Source of the DNA: Syngnathus acus
Taxonomy: Eukaryota > Chordata > Actinopteri > Syngnathiformes > Syngnathidae
NCBI RefSeq assembly: GCF_901709675.1
Contig: NW_023590248.1
Span: 1-64,000, forward strand
Direction of reading: 5' to 3'
DNA length: 64,000 bases
The number at the start of each line of letters is the position of its first letter. Position 1 is the first letter of the stretch. A program made the translations under genes and the position numbers. The notes under the pieces are model-generated. The model ran no database searches. It worked only from the letters and a program-made list of their open reading frames with translations, and was not told where the DNA came from. Positions 48,101-56,093 of the stretch are shown here, in pieces.

Positions 48101-51100
48101 TTTTTGCAGGCTGCCCGAAGGGACGGACGTGTTCCCCCAAAGGTGGTCTTGCTGTAGTGGAGAGTGAGTTGCAGCACGCTTATTTGCACTTTAACCATGT
48201 GGTCATGGTTTCCTCCTCAATGTTCTCCATTGTGGCCTCAGCTTCCACCTGCGACACGGGCAACCTACTGTATGGCGATCATTGCTACTTTTACTCAAAG
48301 CTGTACAAAGATTGGGAGGATGCCGAGAAGTTCTGTGTTGCCCAGAAAGGCCACCTGGCTAGCGTCCACTCATGGCAAGAGGCTCAATTCGTGTTTGGTG
48401 AGCGCTAAGACGAACCGCCGCAGTCGTCGGTCCCACAAAGCTGCCGTCATTTAGCCGAAGCTCTTCTTGCCCTGAAGCTCTTGTTGTCCTTCCTTTCCTC
48501 AAGATCACTCGCAAAGCGTTTGGTTTTCTTGGCTGGGACTGAAGAAGAAAAGCAACGACTATGAGTATAGTGACGGAACAGCTTTTGTAAGTAAATTGTT
48601 GACGGACTTTGGAAAAGTCATTCTGCACGAGCTAGGTTGGGAAAGTTGAAATTTGAGCACAACAATTGCGCGGAGGAAGGGCGTTGGGAAGCCGAGAGTC
48701 CAACACCCTCATGTCGTCCGCAGGACTACAAGGTCTGGCAAGATGACACCACGAGGGACTGCGCATTCCCAAATTCTGTTGGGAAGATCGGCGGCAGCCC
48801 CTGCACAACGAAGCGGCCATTTGTCTGCAAAACAGGTGCAAAAATGTCCCTCCTGAGCGCTCCTTCATGCACTTGCTCATTCGCCCTCCTTTACCATGCA
48901 GCCAAGCGTGGAGGGCCTCGACAGCTGCCACCATTAGTCAGCCAACAGGGTAGGTGTCTCGCACTGCCGCCGTCTTCTACGCGGTCTTATGCTGTTTTGC
49001 CTTCCTGCGCCGTCTATCTCGCAGGCTGGACTGACAAATGCGGCTGGTGGCTGGACGACCCCTCGGACGACTTCTGCTACCTGATGATCCGCCAGCCCAC
49101 CAAGACCTGGCAGGAGGCGCAAGCCGACTGCAAAGGCCGCCAAGGGAACCTGCTCAGCATCGCCGACTCGGACGAGCAGGGCTTCGTACGCGGTAGGAGG
49201 CCATGAATTAAAATATATTGGCCATAAACAAGTGGATCAATTCTTATTCTCCAACATGAAGCAAACGAGAAATAGAAGCTAAAGTAAATTGAAAAAGGCG
49301 TCATGTCTTCGTACGCGGTCTTCATACGGCCATGAATTTGCTAAGTCTTTGAGAAAAACCTTTTTTTCCTGCTACGCCTTCCTTTCCAACTCAAAACCTG
49401 ATAAACCCGAGCGAGATATGGCCAGCGTTGCTCGGTTGTTGTTGTTTTTTTGTTGTTTCACTCTCTGTTGCAGTCTTGTTAGCGCTTTGTCACGGCTGTG
49501 CCGCACCCATCAGGTTGTAGTGCAGAGTCAAGTGTGAGTCGTTTTGGAATAATCTTGCATGTTCTCCTTGGGATCCAAAGGTATCGCCAAGCTTCTGGCG
49601 ATGAATGATGACGCCTCCCTGTGGTTGGGCGCCGACGCCTCCATCAAGCGTGACGGCGACAAGTGGACTGACGGATCCCCCTTCTCTTACCTCCGCTCGA
49701 GTGCAGGTCGGGCTGAGGCGGTTGTCAGCTGCACTTTGGAGGAACGGATGAGCGCTCAGATCTTGTTTGCCTCCCTCCCTCCAGGTGTCCCTGAAGGGGG
49801 GAAATGTCTTTTCATGCTCACTGGCAGCGGCGACTGGAAGCGCGACACGTGCGACAAGAAGAGAGGCTACGTCTGCAAGAAAAGAGGTAAGTGAGATGTG
49901 ACGCCCCGCGGTGGACCGTCATCACGTGTCGACATCCACTTTCTGGTTCCCGCTTCTAGGAAAGACACATCAGCTGCCGCCACATGACGGTAAGTCGCCT
50001 TCAACGTCTGTGTAAAAAAAGACGGAGAGAAGTCAACGGTTGTGCTCTCACAGGCTACAAGAAGAAGCTTGTCTGCCAAGACGATTGGAAATCCCTCGAA
50101 TGTCCCGATGAAAGAGTCATCCGCATACGGTCGGCTTTCCATGGACGGGAGCGTGGCGACGTCTGTCCGAGTGGCGGCGGATCACGCGGTAAGAATCCTC
50201 CAGTGGCATCGTTGTTTTTGGCTCGCTGTCCTGGAGCCGTTTCTGTCACGAGGTTTTCACACGCCGTCAGCGTTGGCGGTAACTCGTTTGTAACATATAA
50301 CTCAATATAAAAATGCATGGACGTGTGAGCGATGGCAATAGAAAATGTTTATTTGACCTTTTCTTGAATAAAAATAGAAAACGATGAAAAAGAGCTAGGC
50401 CGGGCGCTTTTTGGATTCCTCTTTTTCTAATAGTCATTAACCATTAAAATCCCCTACGTCCTGTGACAAGTTGAAGTCAGTATGTAAGTGTGCGAATAAA
50501 ATGCGCGTGAAATGGTGGTGTGTTGTCACTTGCAGATGACTGCAGGGTGGAAGGGGCTCTCCGTCACTTCAGAGGATTGTGTGACAACTATCAGATTTGC
50601 CCCATTTACCCCATTTCCCTTACGGTTACGGGCTCCTGCCCTGGTGTCTCCAAATACCTCCGCGTCGTCTACAGCTGTGAGAAGAAAGGTGGGCTTCACA
50701 TCCTGACACTTGCCGATGATGTGCAAGGAAAGAATCCAACGGATCCCCAGATAGAGCGTCGGCTAGGAACGGGTGACCAGACATGAGAATGAATGAGCGA
50801 GCGTGCCTTCCACATTGTCTTTTTTTGTCTTTCCTCAGTGTGTCTTGATAGTCTGGGCATCGCTGACGGGAGAATCCCAGACTCCTCTTTTTCCGCCTCT
50901 TCCTCTGCGATCAATGCCAAACCTCACAAAGCGCGTCGGGGGGGCAGCGGTTGCTGGAGACCCTCCGAAATGTGTACGTAAAAACAAAAGTTGTGGTTTG
51001 GTATCCTGAGCAATGGAATTCCTTCCGCCCTCAGTCGGCAGCTGGATCCAGGTGAACCTCGGTCAGAACTTCAAGGTGACAGGCATTGAGACCCAGAGCT

Positions 51101-52614
51101 GTACATACCGATTGCAAAGTTCCAGCGTATTTGCGATGCAGTTCAGTATTGACGGAATGACTTGGTATGACCACCCAAAGCAGGTGAGTGGCCGCTGACT
51201 CTCGACTTTGTCGTCCAGGCTGCTGTCGTTCCTTGCAAACGCGTGTGTTTTGTTTCCAGCCTTCTGTGGGGACGTATATTCTAACCAGGCCCGTGTTCGC
51301 CCAGTACGTCCGCCTCCTGCCAAAGTTTTTGGGCCTACGCTTTGACGTCTTAGGGTGCACGTCTGACGACACCCCTCGCAGTGAGTACGACGTTTGGAGT
51401 GCAGTGAGAAACTAGCAAGAAACGGGCTTTGATTTTCCCTTCTGACCCACAGACATCTTATGCAGCAGCACAGCCGCCAACCTCGGCCTCAACGGTTCAA
51501 TGACGTGAGTCGGACTTGATAAGACGTTTCTTGCCGAAAAGCCTCCTCCTTACTAGACAAACTACTTCCGCAGGGTGCGGTGCCCACTGGGCTGCGCCCA
51601 AGCCGGCTACAAGGTCTACGGAACACGGCTCTACGACCAAGTATGTTAATTACCGCACGACCTGCAAGCGGAGTTCTTGTTCTATGTCTGAGACGTTCTC
51701 TGAGTGCAGGACTCAAACATCTGCGCGGCCGCTATTCACTCGGGCATCATTGAGATTGGAGGAGATGTGACTTTGCTGAAGACACTGCCACAGAAAGCCT
51801 ACAACGGCTCCACCTGTAACGGAATCACCTCAAAAGTGTGCGTGCTCCGCTTTCACTGGCGAGTCCACTTAAAGATGCCCGGCTCATTCTCACTTTACTG
51901 TCTGCAGATATGTTAACAAATTGGCTCCGTCTCCGTCTTACACTTTTGCTGACACGGGTGAGTAGAATGTCCAGAATAGAAAGCATTTCTTCACGTGACG
52001 CTATCTTGCACGCAGAGCCGAGATGCTTGGGACCTGACTGGGAGGAGTTTGCGGACTTCTGCTACAAACGTTTTGATGATACAAAGAAGTGGTACGACGC
52101 TCAACACTTCTGCAGGAGTCTCGATGCAGAGCTGGTGTCTATCCTCTCCGAGGCTGAGCGGGATTGGCAGCACGACCTCGTGAAGCTTGGTGCGTGCGCG
52201 CTAAGCGTCGCTCACATCGGCTCGATATCTGCCATATCTGGAAAACGAATGAGAGCTCTGTTGCCGTTTGTCCTCTGCAGCCCCTGGAAACACGACGTGG
52301 ACCGGACTGAACGACCTGGTCAATCGCGGCAGATTCGTGTGGTCGGACCGCCAGAAGGTGACCTTCACAAACTGGGCTCCGGGAAAACCTACCGGCCTGA
52401 TGGAGAATTGCGTGGCCACCTTGAGCCAGGTAGGTGCAGAAAAGATTGACCCGCTCGCCGAAGACAAGTTTAGATTTAAAATCAATCTCATTTTGACTTT
52501 CAGTCTGGCAAATGGAAGAAGATGTCCTGCATGGAATTAAACGGCTACGTGTGCAAGATGCCCACAGCGCGTTACACGCGGGATATAAAAGGCGCCAATG
52601 GAAGTTGCGAGTAA
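36528..52614 (+). CDS. Secreted multi-domain lectin: 10 CTLDs + SUEL + F5/8C + LCCL
   Basis: I spliced 49 coding exons by GT/AG sites and homology between modules. They sum to 5328 bp, a frame of 1775 codons ending at TAA 52612. Domain order: signal peptide, three copies of a three-CTLD cassette (exons 2-13, 14-25, 26-37), SUEL lectin (38-39), discoidin (40-42), LCCL (43-46), CTLD10 (47-49). No transmembrane segment is visible, so a soluble secreted protein is likely. The CTLDs resemble those of mannose-receptor/PLA2-receptor proteins, but the ricin, FN2 and membrane parts of that family are missing. The usual Ca2+/sugar motifs EPN/QPD and WND are not seen. A role in carbohydrate or microbe recognition is inferred from the domains only. 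Exon borders, especially exon 17, need transcript support. Confidence 0.85.
36589..38681 (+). other. Intron 1 with simple repeats
   Basis: 2.1 kb. It contains an (AAT)n tract near 37317-37345, an A/T-rich low-complexity stretch 37320-37760 with repeated 'tttcttacaccccttt'-like pieces, a (TTGA)n tract at about 37976-38010 and a (GAT)n tract near 38293-38310. No coding exon was found in it. Confidence 0.6.
39956..40244 (+). repeat. 98-bp tandem repeat in intron 7, three copies
   Basis: Units start at about 39956, 40050 and 40148 with 'ggttagttgct' and end with 'ctgacag'. The first is 94 bp, the next two 98 bp. They lie in the intron before exon 8 of cassette 1; cassettes 2 and 3 lack them. Confidence 0.85.
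40960..41970 (-). pseudogene. Degenerate LINE reverse-transcriptase fragment
   Basis: On the minus strand in intron 10, broken frames read SQYGFRK, then VNHGIMDWLRSYLSNRQQFV, FNDL, then RKFLGVTVDN and GVKLWNGL. These are in the order expected for the fingers, palm and C-terminal part of a CR1/L2-type reverse transcriptase. Stops and frameshifts are frequent, so this is an old, dead insertion. It explains why intron 10 is longer in cassette 1. Confidence 0.7.
42069..42092 (+). repeat. (CA)n microsatellite
   Basis: An uninterrupted run of about 12 CA units in intron 10, followed by 'tatatat'. Confidence 0.9.
44984..45060 (+). repeat. GGAT/GAAT-type microsatellite
   Basis: Repeated 'ggatggatggacggat' and 'gaatggat' units in intron 22. 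Confidence 0.85.
45095..45350 (+). mobile_element. 5'-truncated LINE 3' end (L2/Rex1-like)
   Basis: Reads LRAPQSTDSFKTGLKTHLF, then a stop, then a 3' UTR with 'gcactttgagattcctccgaatg...ttataaat' and an (ATT)n tail at 45338-45351. This ending is typical of fish L2/Rex-type LINEs. It lies in intron 22. Confidence 0.75.
45719..45815 (+). repeat. ~19-bp minisatellite beside the exon 25 acceptor
   Basis: Units of the form 'tgccctgacgtccgtcttt' repeat about five times and run into the polypyrimidine tract before the acceptor at 45827. Cassette 1 has only one or two related units at the same place. Confidence 0.75.
46054..47275 (+). mobile_element. hAT-like non-autonomous insertion in intron 25
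   Basis: 1222 bp starting cagtgcttctcaa and ending cgcgccgcactg, flanked by a perfect 8-bp duplication ggctaacc at 46046-46053 and 47276-47283. The homologous intron of cassette 2 (around 42965-43010) has an uninterrupted version of the site. No transposase ORF is present. The terminal repeats match only over about 6 bp, so the superfamily call rests on the 8-bp duplication and end sequence. Confidence 0.7.
46320..46690 (+). repeat. Interspersed repeat (common fish type) nested in the hAT insertion
   Basis: Begins 'catccatctatccatccatt' and contains 'ggtcgcgggcgtgctgg', 'gtgggaggaaaccggag', 'gagaacatgcaaactccac' and 'gtgctacccagtgcgccacc'. This wording is familiar from repeats scattered in many fish genomes, though I cannot assign the family by name. 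A diverged copy lies at 53505-53760. Confidence 0.7.
47433..49989 (+). other. Lectin cassette 3 (CTLD 7-9), exons 26-37
   Basis: CTLD-a: 47433-47635, 47710-47816, 47931-48043. Linker 48110-48163. CTLD-b: 48242-48397, 48504-48586, 48724-48835. Proline-rich linker 48902-48949. CTLD-c: 49025-49192, 49581-49706, 49785-49886. Micro-exon 49960-49989. The upstream intron shares about 170 bp with that of cassette 2 ('gatgccattgggcta' through 'gggcaaaaacagg'), which cassette 1 lacks, so 2 and 3 are the younger pair. Confidence 0.85.
50054..50688 (+). other. SUEL/rhamnose-binding-type lectin domain, exons 38-39
   Basis: Exons 50054-50188 and 50536-50688. The pattern is CQDD...LECPDERVIRIRSAFHGR...C, then C..LC and the ending KYLRVVYSC. 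This matches the SUEL/Gal_Lectin fold, known in fish egg lectins. The usual YGR motif reads HGR and the DPC motif reads SCP, so sugar specificity may differ. Confidence 0.8.
50839..51380 (+). other. F5/8 type C (discoidin) domain, exons 40-42
   Basis: Exons 50839-50973, 51035-51183, 51260-51380. The frame reads CLDSLGIADGRIPDSSFSAS, CWRPSEM, GSWIQVNLG, VTGIETQ, FSIDGMTWYDH and AQYVRLLP, ending with LRFDVLGC. The first and last Cys are the expected disulfide pair. Such domains bind sugars or membrane lipids in other proteins. Confidence 0.85.
51453..51957 (+). other. LCCL domain, exons 43-46
   Basis: Exons 51453-51504, 51574-51640, 51710-51837, 51908-51957. The frame reads TVRCPLGCAQAGYKVYGT, then SNICAAAIHSGII, GGDVTL and YNGSTCNGITS. 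These are the hallmark segments of LCCL domains (CPxGC, VYGT, ICxAAIHxG, NGIxS), as in cochlin and DCBLD proteins. Confidence 0.9.
52016..52614 (+). other. Tenth CTLD and C-terminus, exons 47-49
   Basis: Exons 52016-52189, 52281-52429, 52504-52614. The frame reads CLGPDWEEFADFCYKRF, AQHFCRSLDAELVSI, WTGLND, FTNWAPGKPTG and CVATLSQSGKWKKMSC, then YVCKM and a short tail ending NGSCE-stop. Position of EPN reads GKPTG and of WND reads WKK. The sequence is not a copy of the cassette CTLDs. No membrane anchor follows. Confidence 0.88.
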
Positions 52615-52659
52615 TCATATGAATGCAATTGACCTTGCATGATCATTCTGCTTGGTTTA

Positions 52660-53215
52660 CCATGCATTTTGATTGACTGATTGATTTACCATGCATTCTT
52701 ATGATTGATTTACCATGCAGTAGTCATCTTGTTAGAGTTACCATGTGTTATTATTCTGTTTAAGTTACCATGCATTCTTCTTCTTGACTTAACGTGATAT
52801 TATGATTTACCATGTGTTATTATTCTGTAAGTTACCATGCATTCTTCTTCTTCTTGACTTAACGTGATATTATGATTTACCATGCATTATTATTATTTTG
52901 TTCAATTTACCATGCATTATTATGATTGATGAACCATGCATTAGTCTTTTTGTTAGATTTACCATGTTATTATTCTGTTTAAGTTACCATGCATTCTTCT
53001 TTTTGACTTAACATGTGATATTATGATTTACCATGCATTATTATTATTTTGTTCAATTTACCATGCATTATTATGATTGATTAACCATGCATTCTTCTTC
53101 TTGACTTAACATGTGATATTATTTTGTTCAATTTAACATGTTATTATTCTCTTAGATTTACCATGCATTTTCATAATTGATTTCTTATATTTCATTTACT
53201 TACCATGCATTATTA
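52660..53215 (+). repeat. 3' UTR minisatellite of 'ttaccatgcatt' units
   Basis: Imperfect tandem copies built from 'gatttaccatgcattattattctgttt' and 'cttcttgacttaacgtgatatt' pieces. It begins about 45 bp after the stop codon and lies before the first clear polyadenylation signal, so it is probably transcribed as 3' UTR. Confidence 0.8.
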
Positions 53216-53250
53216 TTCCATCTGTCATGTTTAATTGACCCCAAAAAAAC

Positions 53251-53264
53251 AATAAAATAATAAA
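53251..53264 (+). terminator. Candidate polyadenylation signals
   Basis: Two AATAAA hexamers (53251-53256 and 53259-53264) about 640 bp after the stop codon, followed by a 'ttggtgt' GU-rich stretch. Confidence 0.55.
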
Positions 53265-53421
53265 GACAATTGGTGTCACCTGTTAACTCATTGAATAGTT
53301 TACTGTTTTGGACAGGGCAATTTTATAATCTGGTCAATTAGATCATACTTTATTACTCCTGATGTACGAGTATTAGTCAGACCTCCTCATGACGCCATTT
53401 TGGTGCATTTTTGCATGGCTC

Positions 53422-53497
53422 TTTGTAACAATTTGGAAAAAAAGATGTACTCTATTGCTTTTGTAACAATTTGGAAAAAAAGATGTACTCTATTGCT
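53422..53497 (+). repeat. 38-bp perfect tandem duplication
   Basis: 'tttgtaacaatttgg...tctattgc' occurs twice back to back, starting at 53422 and 53460. Confidence 0.9.
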
Positions 53498-53504
53498 TTC
53501 CACG

Positions 53505-53760
53505 GCATGAAATCCATCCATTGTCCTGAAGTGCTTATCCTCACGAGGGTCGCGGCTAGCCTATTCCAGCTGGGGGCACATCCTGAACTGGGTGCCAGGC
53601 AGTGGCAGGACCCACATCATTCCCATCACCCCCCTTCCAAAAAAAACAGAAAACAAGTAGGAGCGGTCAATCGGCCTATCATGAATGTTTTTGAAACGTG
53701 GGAGGAAACCTACGCATGCAAACGTGCAAACCCCACACGAGATGGCACTAAAGCCTGCGC
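53505..53760 (+). repeat. Diverged copy of the 46320-46690 interspersed repeat
   Basis: Shares 'aaatccatccatt', 'gagggtcgcgg', 'cggtcaatcggcctat', 'gtgggaggaaacc' and 'gcaaaccccacac' with the intron 25 copy, but carries many substitutions and a small internal insertion. Confidence 0.65.
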
Positions 53761-53764
53761 TTAA

Positions 53765-54950
53765 CGTACTGCACAAATCAAGCATTAGATATCAAAATCC
53801 CACCACACTAGTGTCATGTAAAAAAAAAAAAAAAAAAGTCAAGATGACAACCATGGAAACAAATTGATGGCATCATGACCCCTGACTGGTTCATGCAAAG
53901 ATGTGCACTGCACTTTTGAAGCACTGAACCGAACTGACCCAAATTGCAACTAGGCTACGTAATATACATCTGTTTTTTTTTTTTTTTTCATGCTCACTGC
54001 GGTACCTCTTTTTATTTTTTGCTTTTGAAAGCTTTTGATTGTACAGACCATTAGTGGTAATGCTAGGATTGGACAAACCTTCACATATCATAATACAAGG
54101 GAAGCAAACTAACTCAAAACATACATTTAGCATACGCAAGCAGAAATAACAAATGGTCACATCATAAAGATCTAATTGCAGGCAAACAATACTATAAATA
54201 TCATAAGCACACAATATAGTATAAAAGAACGTTCTTTTTGACAGCCTCTGTCTTGAGTGTCAGATGACGACGGATCCTTAATGCAGTGGACTTGAGCCAC
54301 TGACAGATGGCGACATTTTGCTTCTTTAAACATACTTCCACATTTCCGATGCTCTCGACTTTTTAACTTGCAACAAAACCAGAATACTTGTAAGAAATAC
54401 AAAGAACACATCGATCCATGGCCTTCTTGGTGCTTATTTTGGGCTTGATCTAGTTTCAAGGTAGAAGATTTCAAGCAACATATTGAGCTAAAGTTCGTCC
54501 TGCGTCAGTGGCATTCCAGGAGCTTGCAATACGCGACGCAATGCGGTGACGTCATCGCTAGACATTAAATGTCTCAGCTACAAAACCGTCGCAGCTCAAA
54601 CGAACGTTTTTACGGCACAAACCAGCACAAACGAACGGTACTGTAAAGTGAAAAAAAGGGGGGGGGGGTTCCTTTTTCTTAACCAAATAAATGGTGTGCA
54701 GCGGTGACTTTTCCGCTGTCTGCGTGGTGGAGAAAAGTAGGACGATGCGTGGTTCCTTTTTCAGCTGAAAACACAGCGTATTTATTTAACAAACACACTG
54801 GCGCTAAACGCAACAACTTCTCCGTCAGTCAATCCCATACAACAATCCGCATGTCCGTTGTGACAGGACTTTCTTCCCCGGTAGCATCAATGTAGTGACG
54901 TCATTACCGTATATAACAACAAAAAGGTAAACAGAATTGGTACCTTAATA
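53765..54950. other. Right edge of the island; no gene seen
   Basis: 1.2 kb with a long A-run (53819-53837), a T-run near 53972-53988, a G-run near 54659-54668 and two perfect TGACGTCA (CRE-type) motifs at 54547-54554 and 54896-54903. No ORF is convincing. It ends in ccttaata directly before the right hAT copy. Confidence 0.55.
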
Positions 54951-55875
54951 CAGTGGTCCCCAACCACCGGGCCGCGGACCGGTACCGGTCCGTGGGTCAC
55001 TTGGTACCGGGCCGCGGAGCCGCACAGGAAAAAAAAAAAAAAAATAATAATAATAATCTTTTTTTTTTGTTTGTTTTTTCATTGACGATCAATTCATTCA
55101 GGTTAAGACGCTCGTCCCGGTCACGTGACATGTTTCCCCAGTCGAGCCCGCAAAGCTAGAAAAAATGAGTAAGAATTTATTTTGAAAAATATAAAAAATT
55201 TGGCGAATCTCTCCCAATTACATCTGTCGGTGCATCTGAAAAATAAGGACTCTTGACACAGGGCGCTCGTCTCGGTCATGTGACATGTCACCACAGTCAA
55301 GCCCGCGAGGCAAGCAAAAATGAGCAAGAAACAGAGAAGTTTGGAAAGCTTCTTCGGAAAGGGAAAAACGTCCAATGAGGACACTGAAGAAGAAGAGGCT
55401 ACGACTTCTAAGAAAAGGAAAGCTGCATTTAAAAGAACATTTCTGGAGTCCTACTTAAAATATGGATTTATCGCCACAGGTGACTCTGACGCGCCAAGTG
55501 CACTCCGCATATGTGGCGAAAGGCTAGCTAACGAGGCAATGAAGCCTTCAAACCTGCTTCGGCACATGGAGACCAAGCATCCTGCATTTAAAGACAAACC
55601 TTAACCACTTCGGGTGTCATTGTCTCCGATTACGCCTAGATGGGAACGGCTCATTTCTGAGAAAAGAGCTCGGTGCTCCCACTAATTCAACGTTTTATTT
55701 TTATGTGGTTTATATTTGTTTTTATGCCAGTCGTATCATTTTATTTCATCCTATTTATATATATAAATATTTAAATAATAAATATATAAATATATTTATT
55801 TATATAAAGGCCGGTCCGCGAAAATATTTCTGACACGTAACCGGTCCGTGGTGCAAAAAAGGTTGGGGACCACTG
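54951..55875 (+). mobile_element. Non-autonomous hAT element, right copy
   Basis: 925 bp, same orientation and nearly the same sequence as 33850-34771. I see only a length and composition difference in the A/T homopolymer region near 55028-55070 and one C/T change in the second E-box (tcatgtgac at about 55277). The 15-bp terminal repeats are identical. Flanks are ccttaata on the left and ccttatgg on the right; the latter is reverse-oriented GC satellite. Confidence 0.92.
55320..55604 (+). pseudogene. Truncated hAT transposase N-terminus, second copy
   Basis: Identical 94-residue remnant to that at 34216-34500, with the same missing first Cys in the BED finger and no catalytic domain. Confidence 0.75.
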
Positions 55876-56093
55876 CCTTATGGGACCCTATTTGGCCCGC
55901 GGACCGGCTGGCGGGAGTTCCGTGAAAGCCTGTCCGCCCTCCGAGCACTCCTGCCGGGCGTGAGTTAGAGACCGCGCACGGTCACTTATGGGACCCTAAA
56001 TGGCCCGCGGACCTGCTGGCGGGGCTTCCGTGAAAGCCTATCCGCCTTCCGAGCGCTCTTGCCGGGCGTGAGTTAGCGTCCGCGCCCGGTCGC
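55876..56093 (-). repeat. GC-rich satellite fragment, reverse orientation
   Basis: About two 108-bp monomers as the reverse complement of the left arm, cut by the hAT junction. It ends at the same GC/AT edge ('cgcctcacgtcac' on this strand). Confidence 0.93.
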
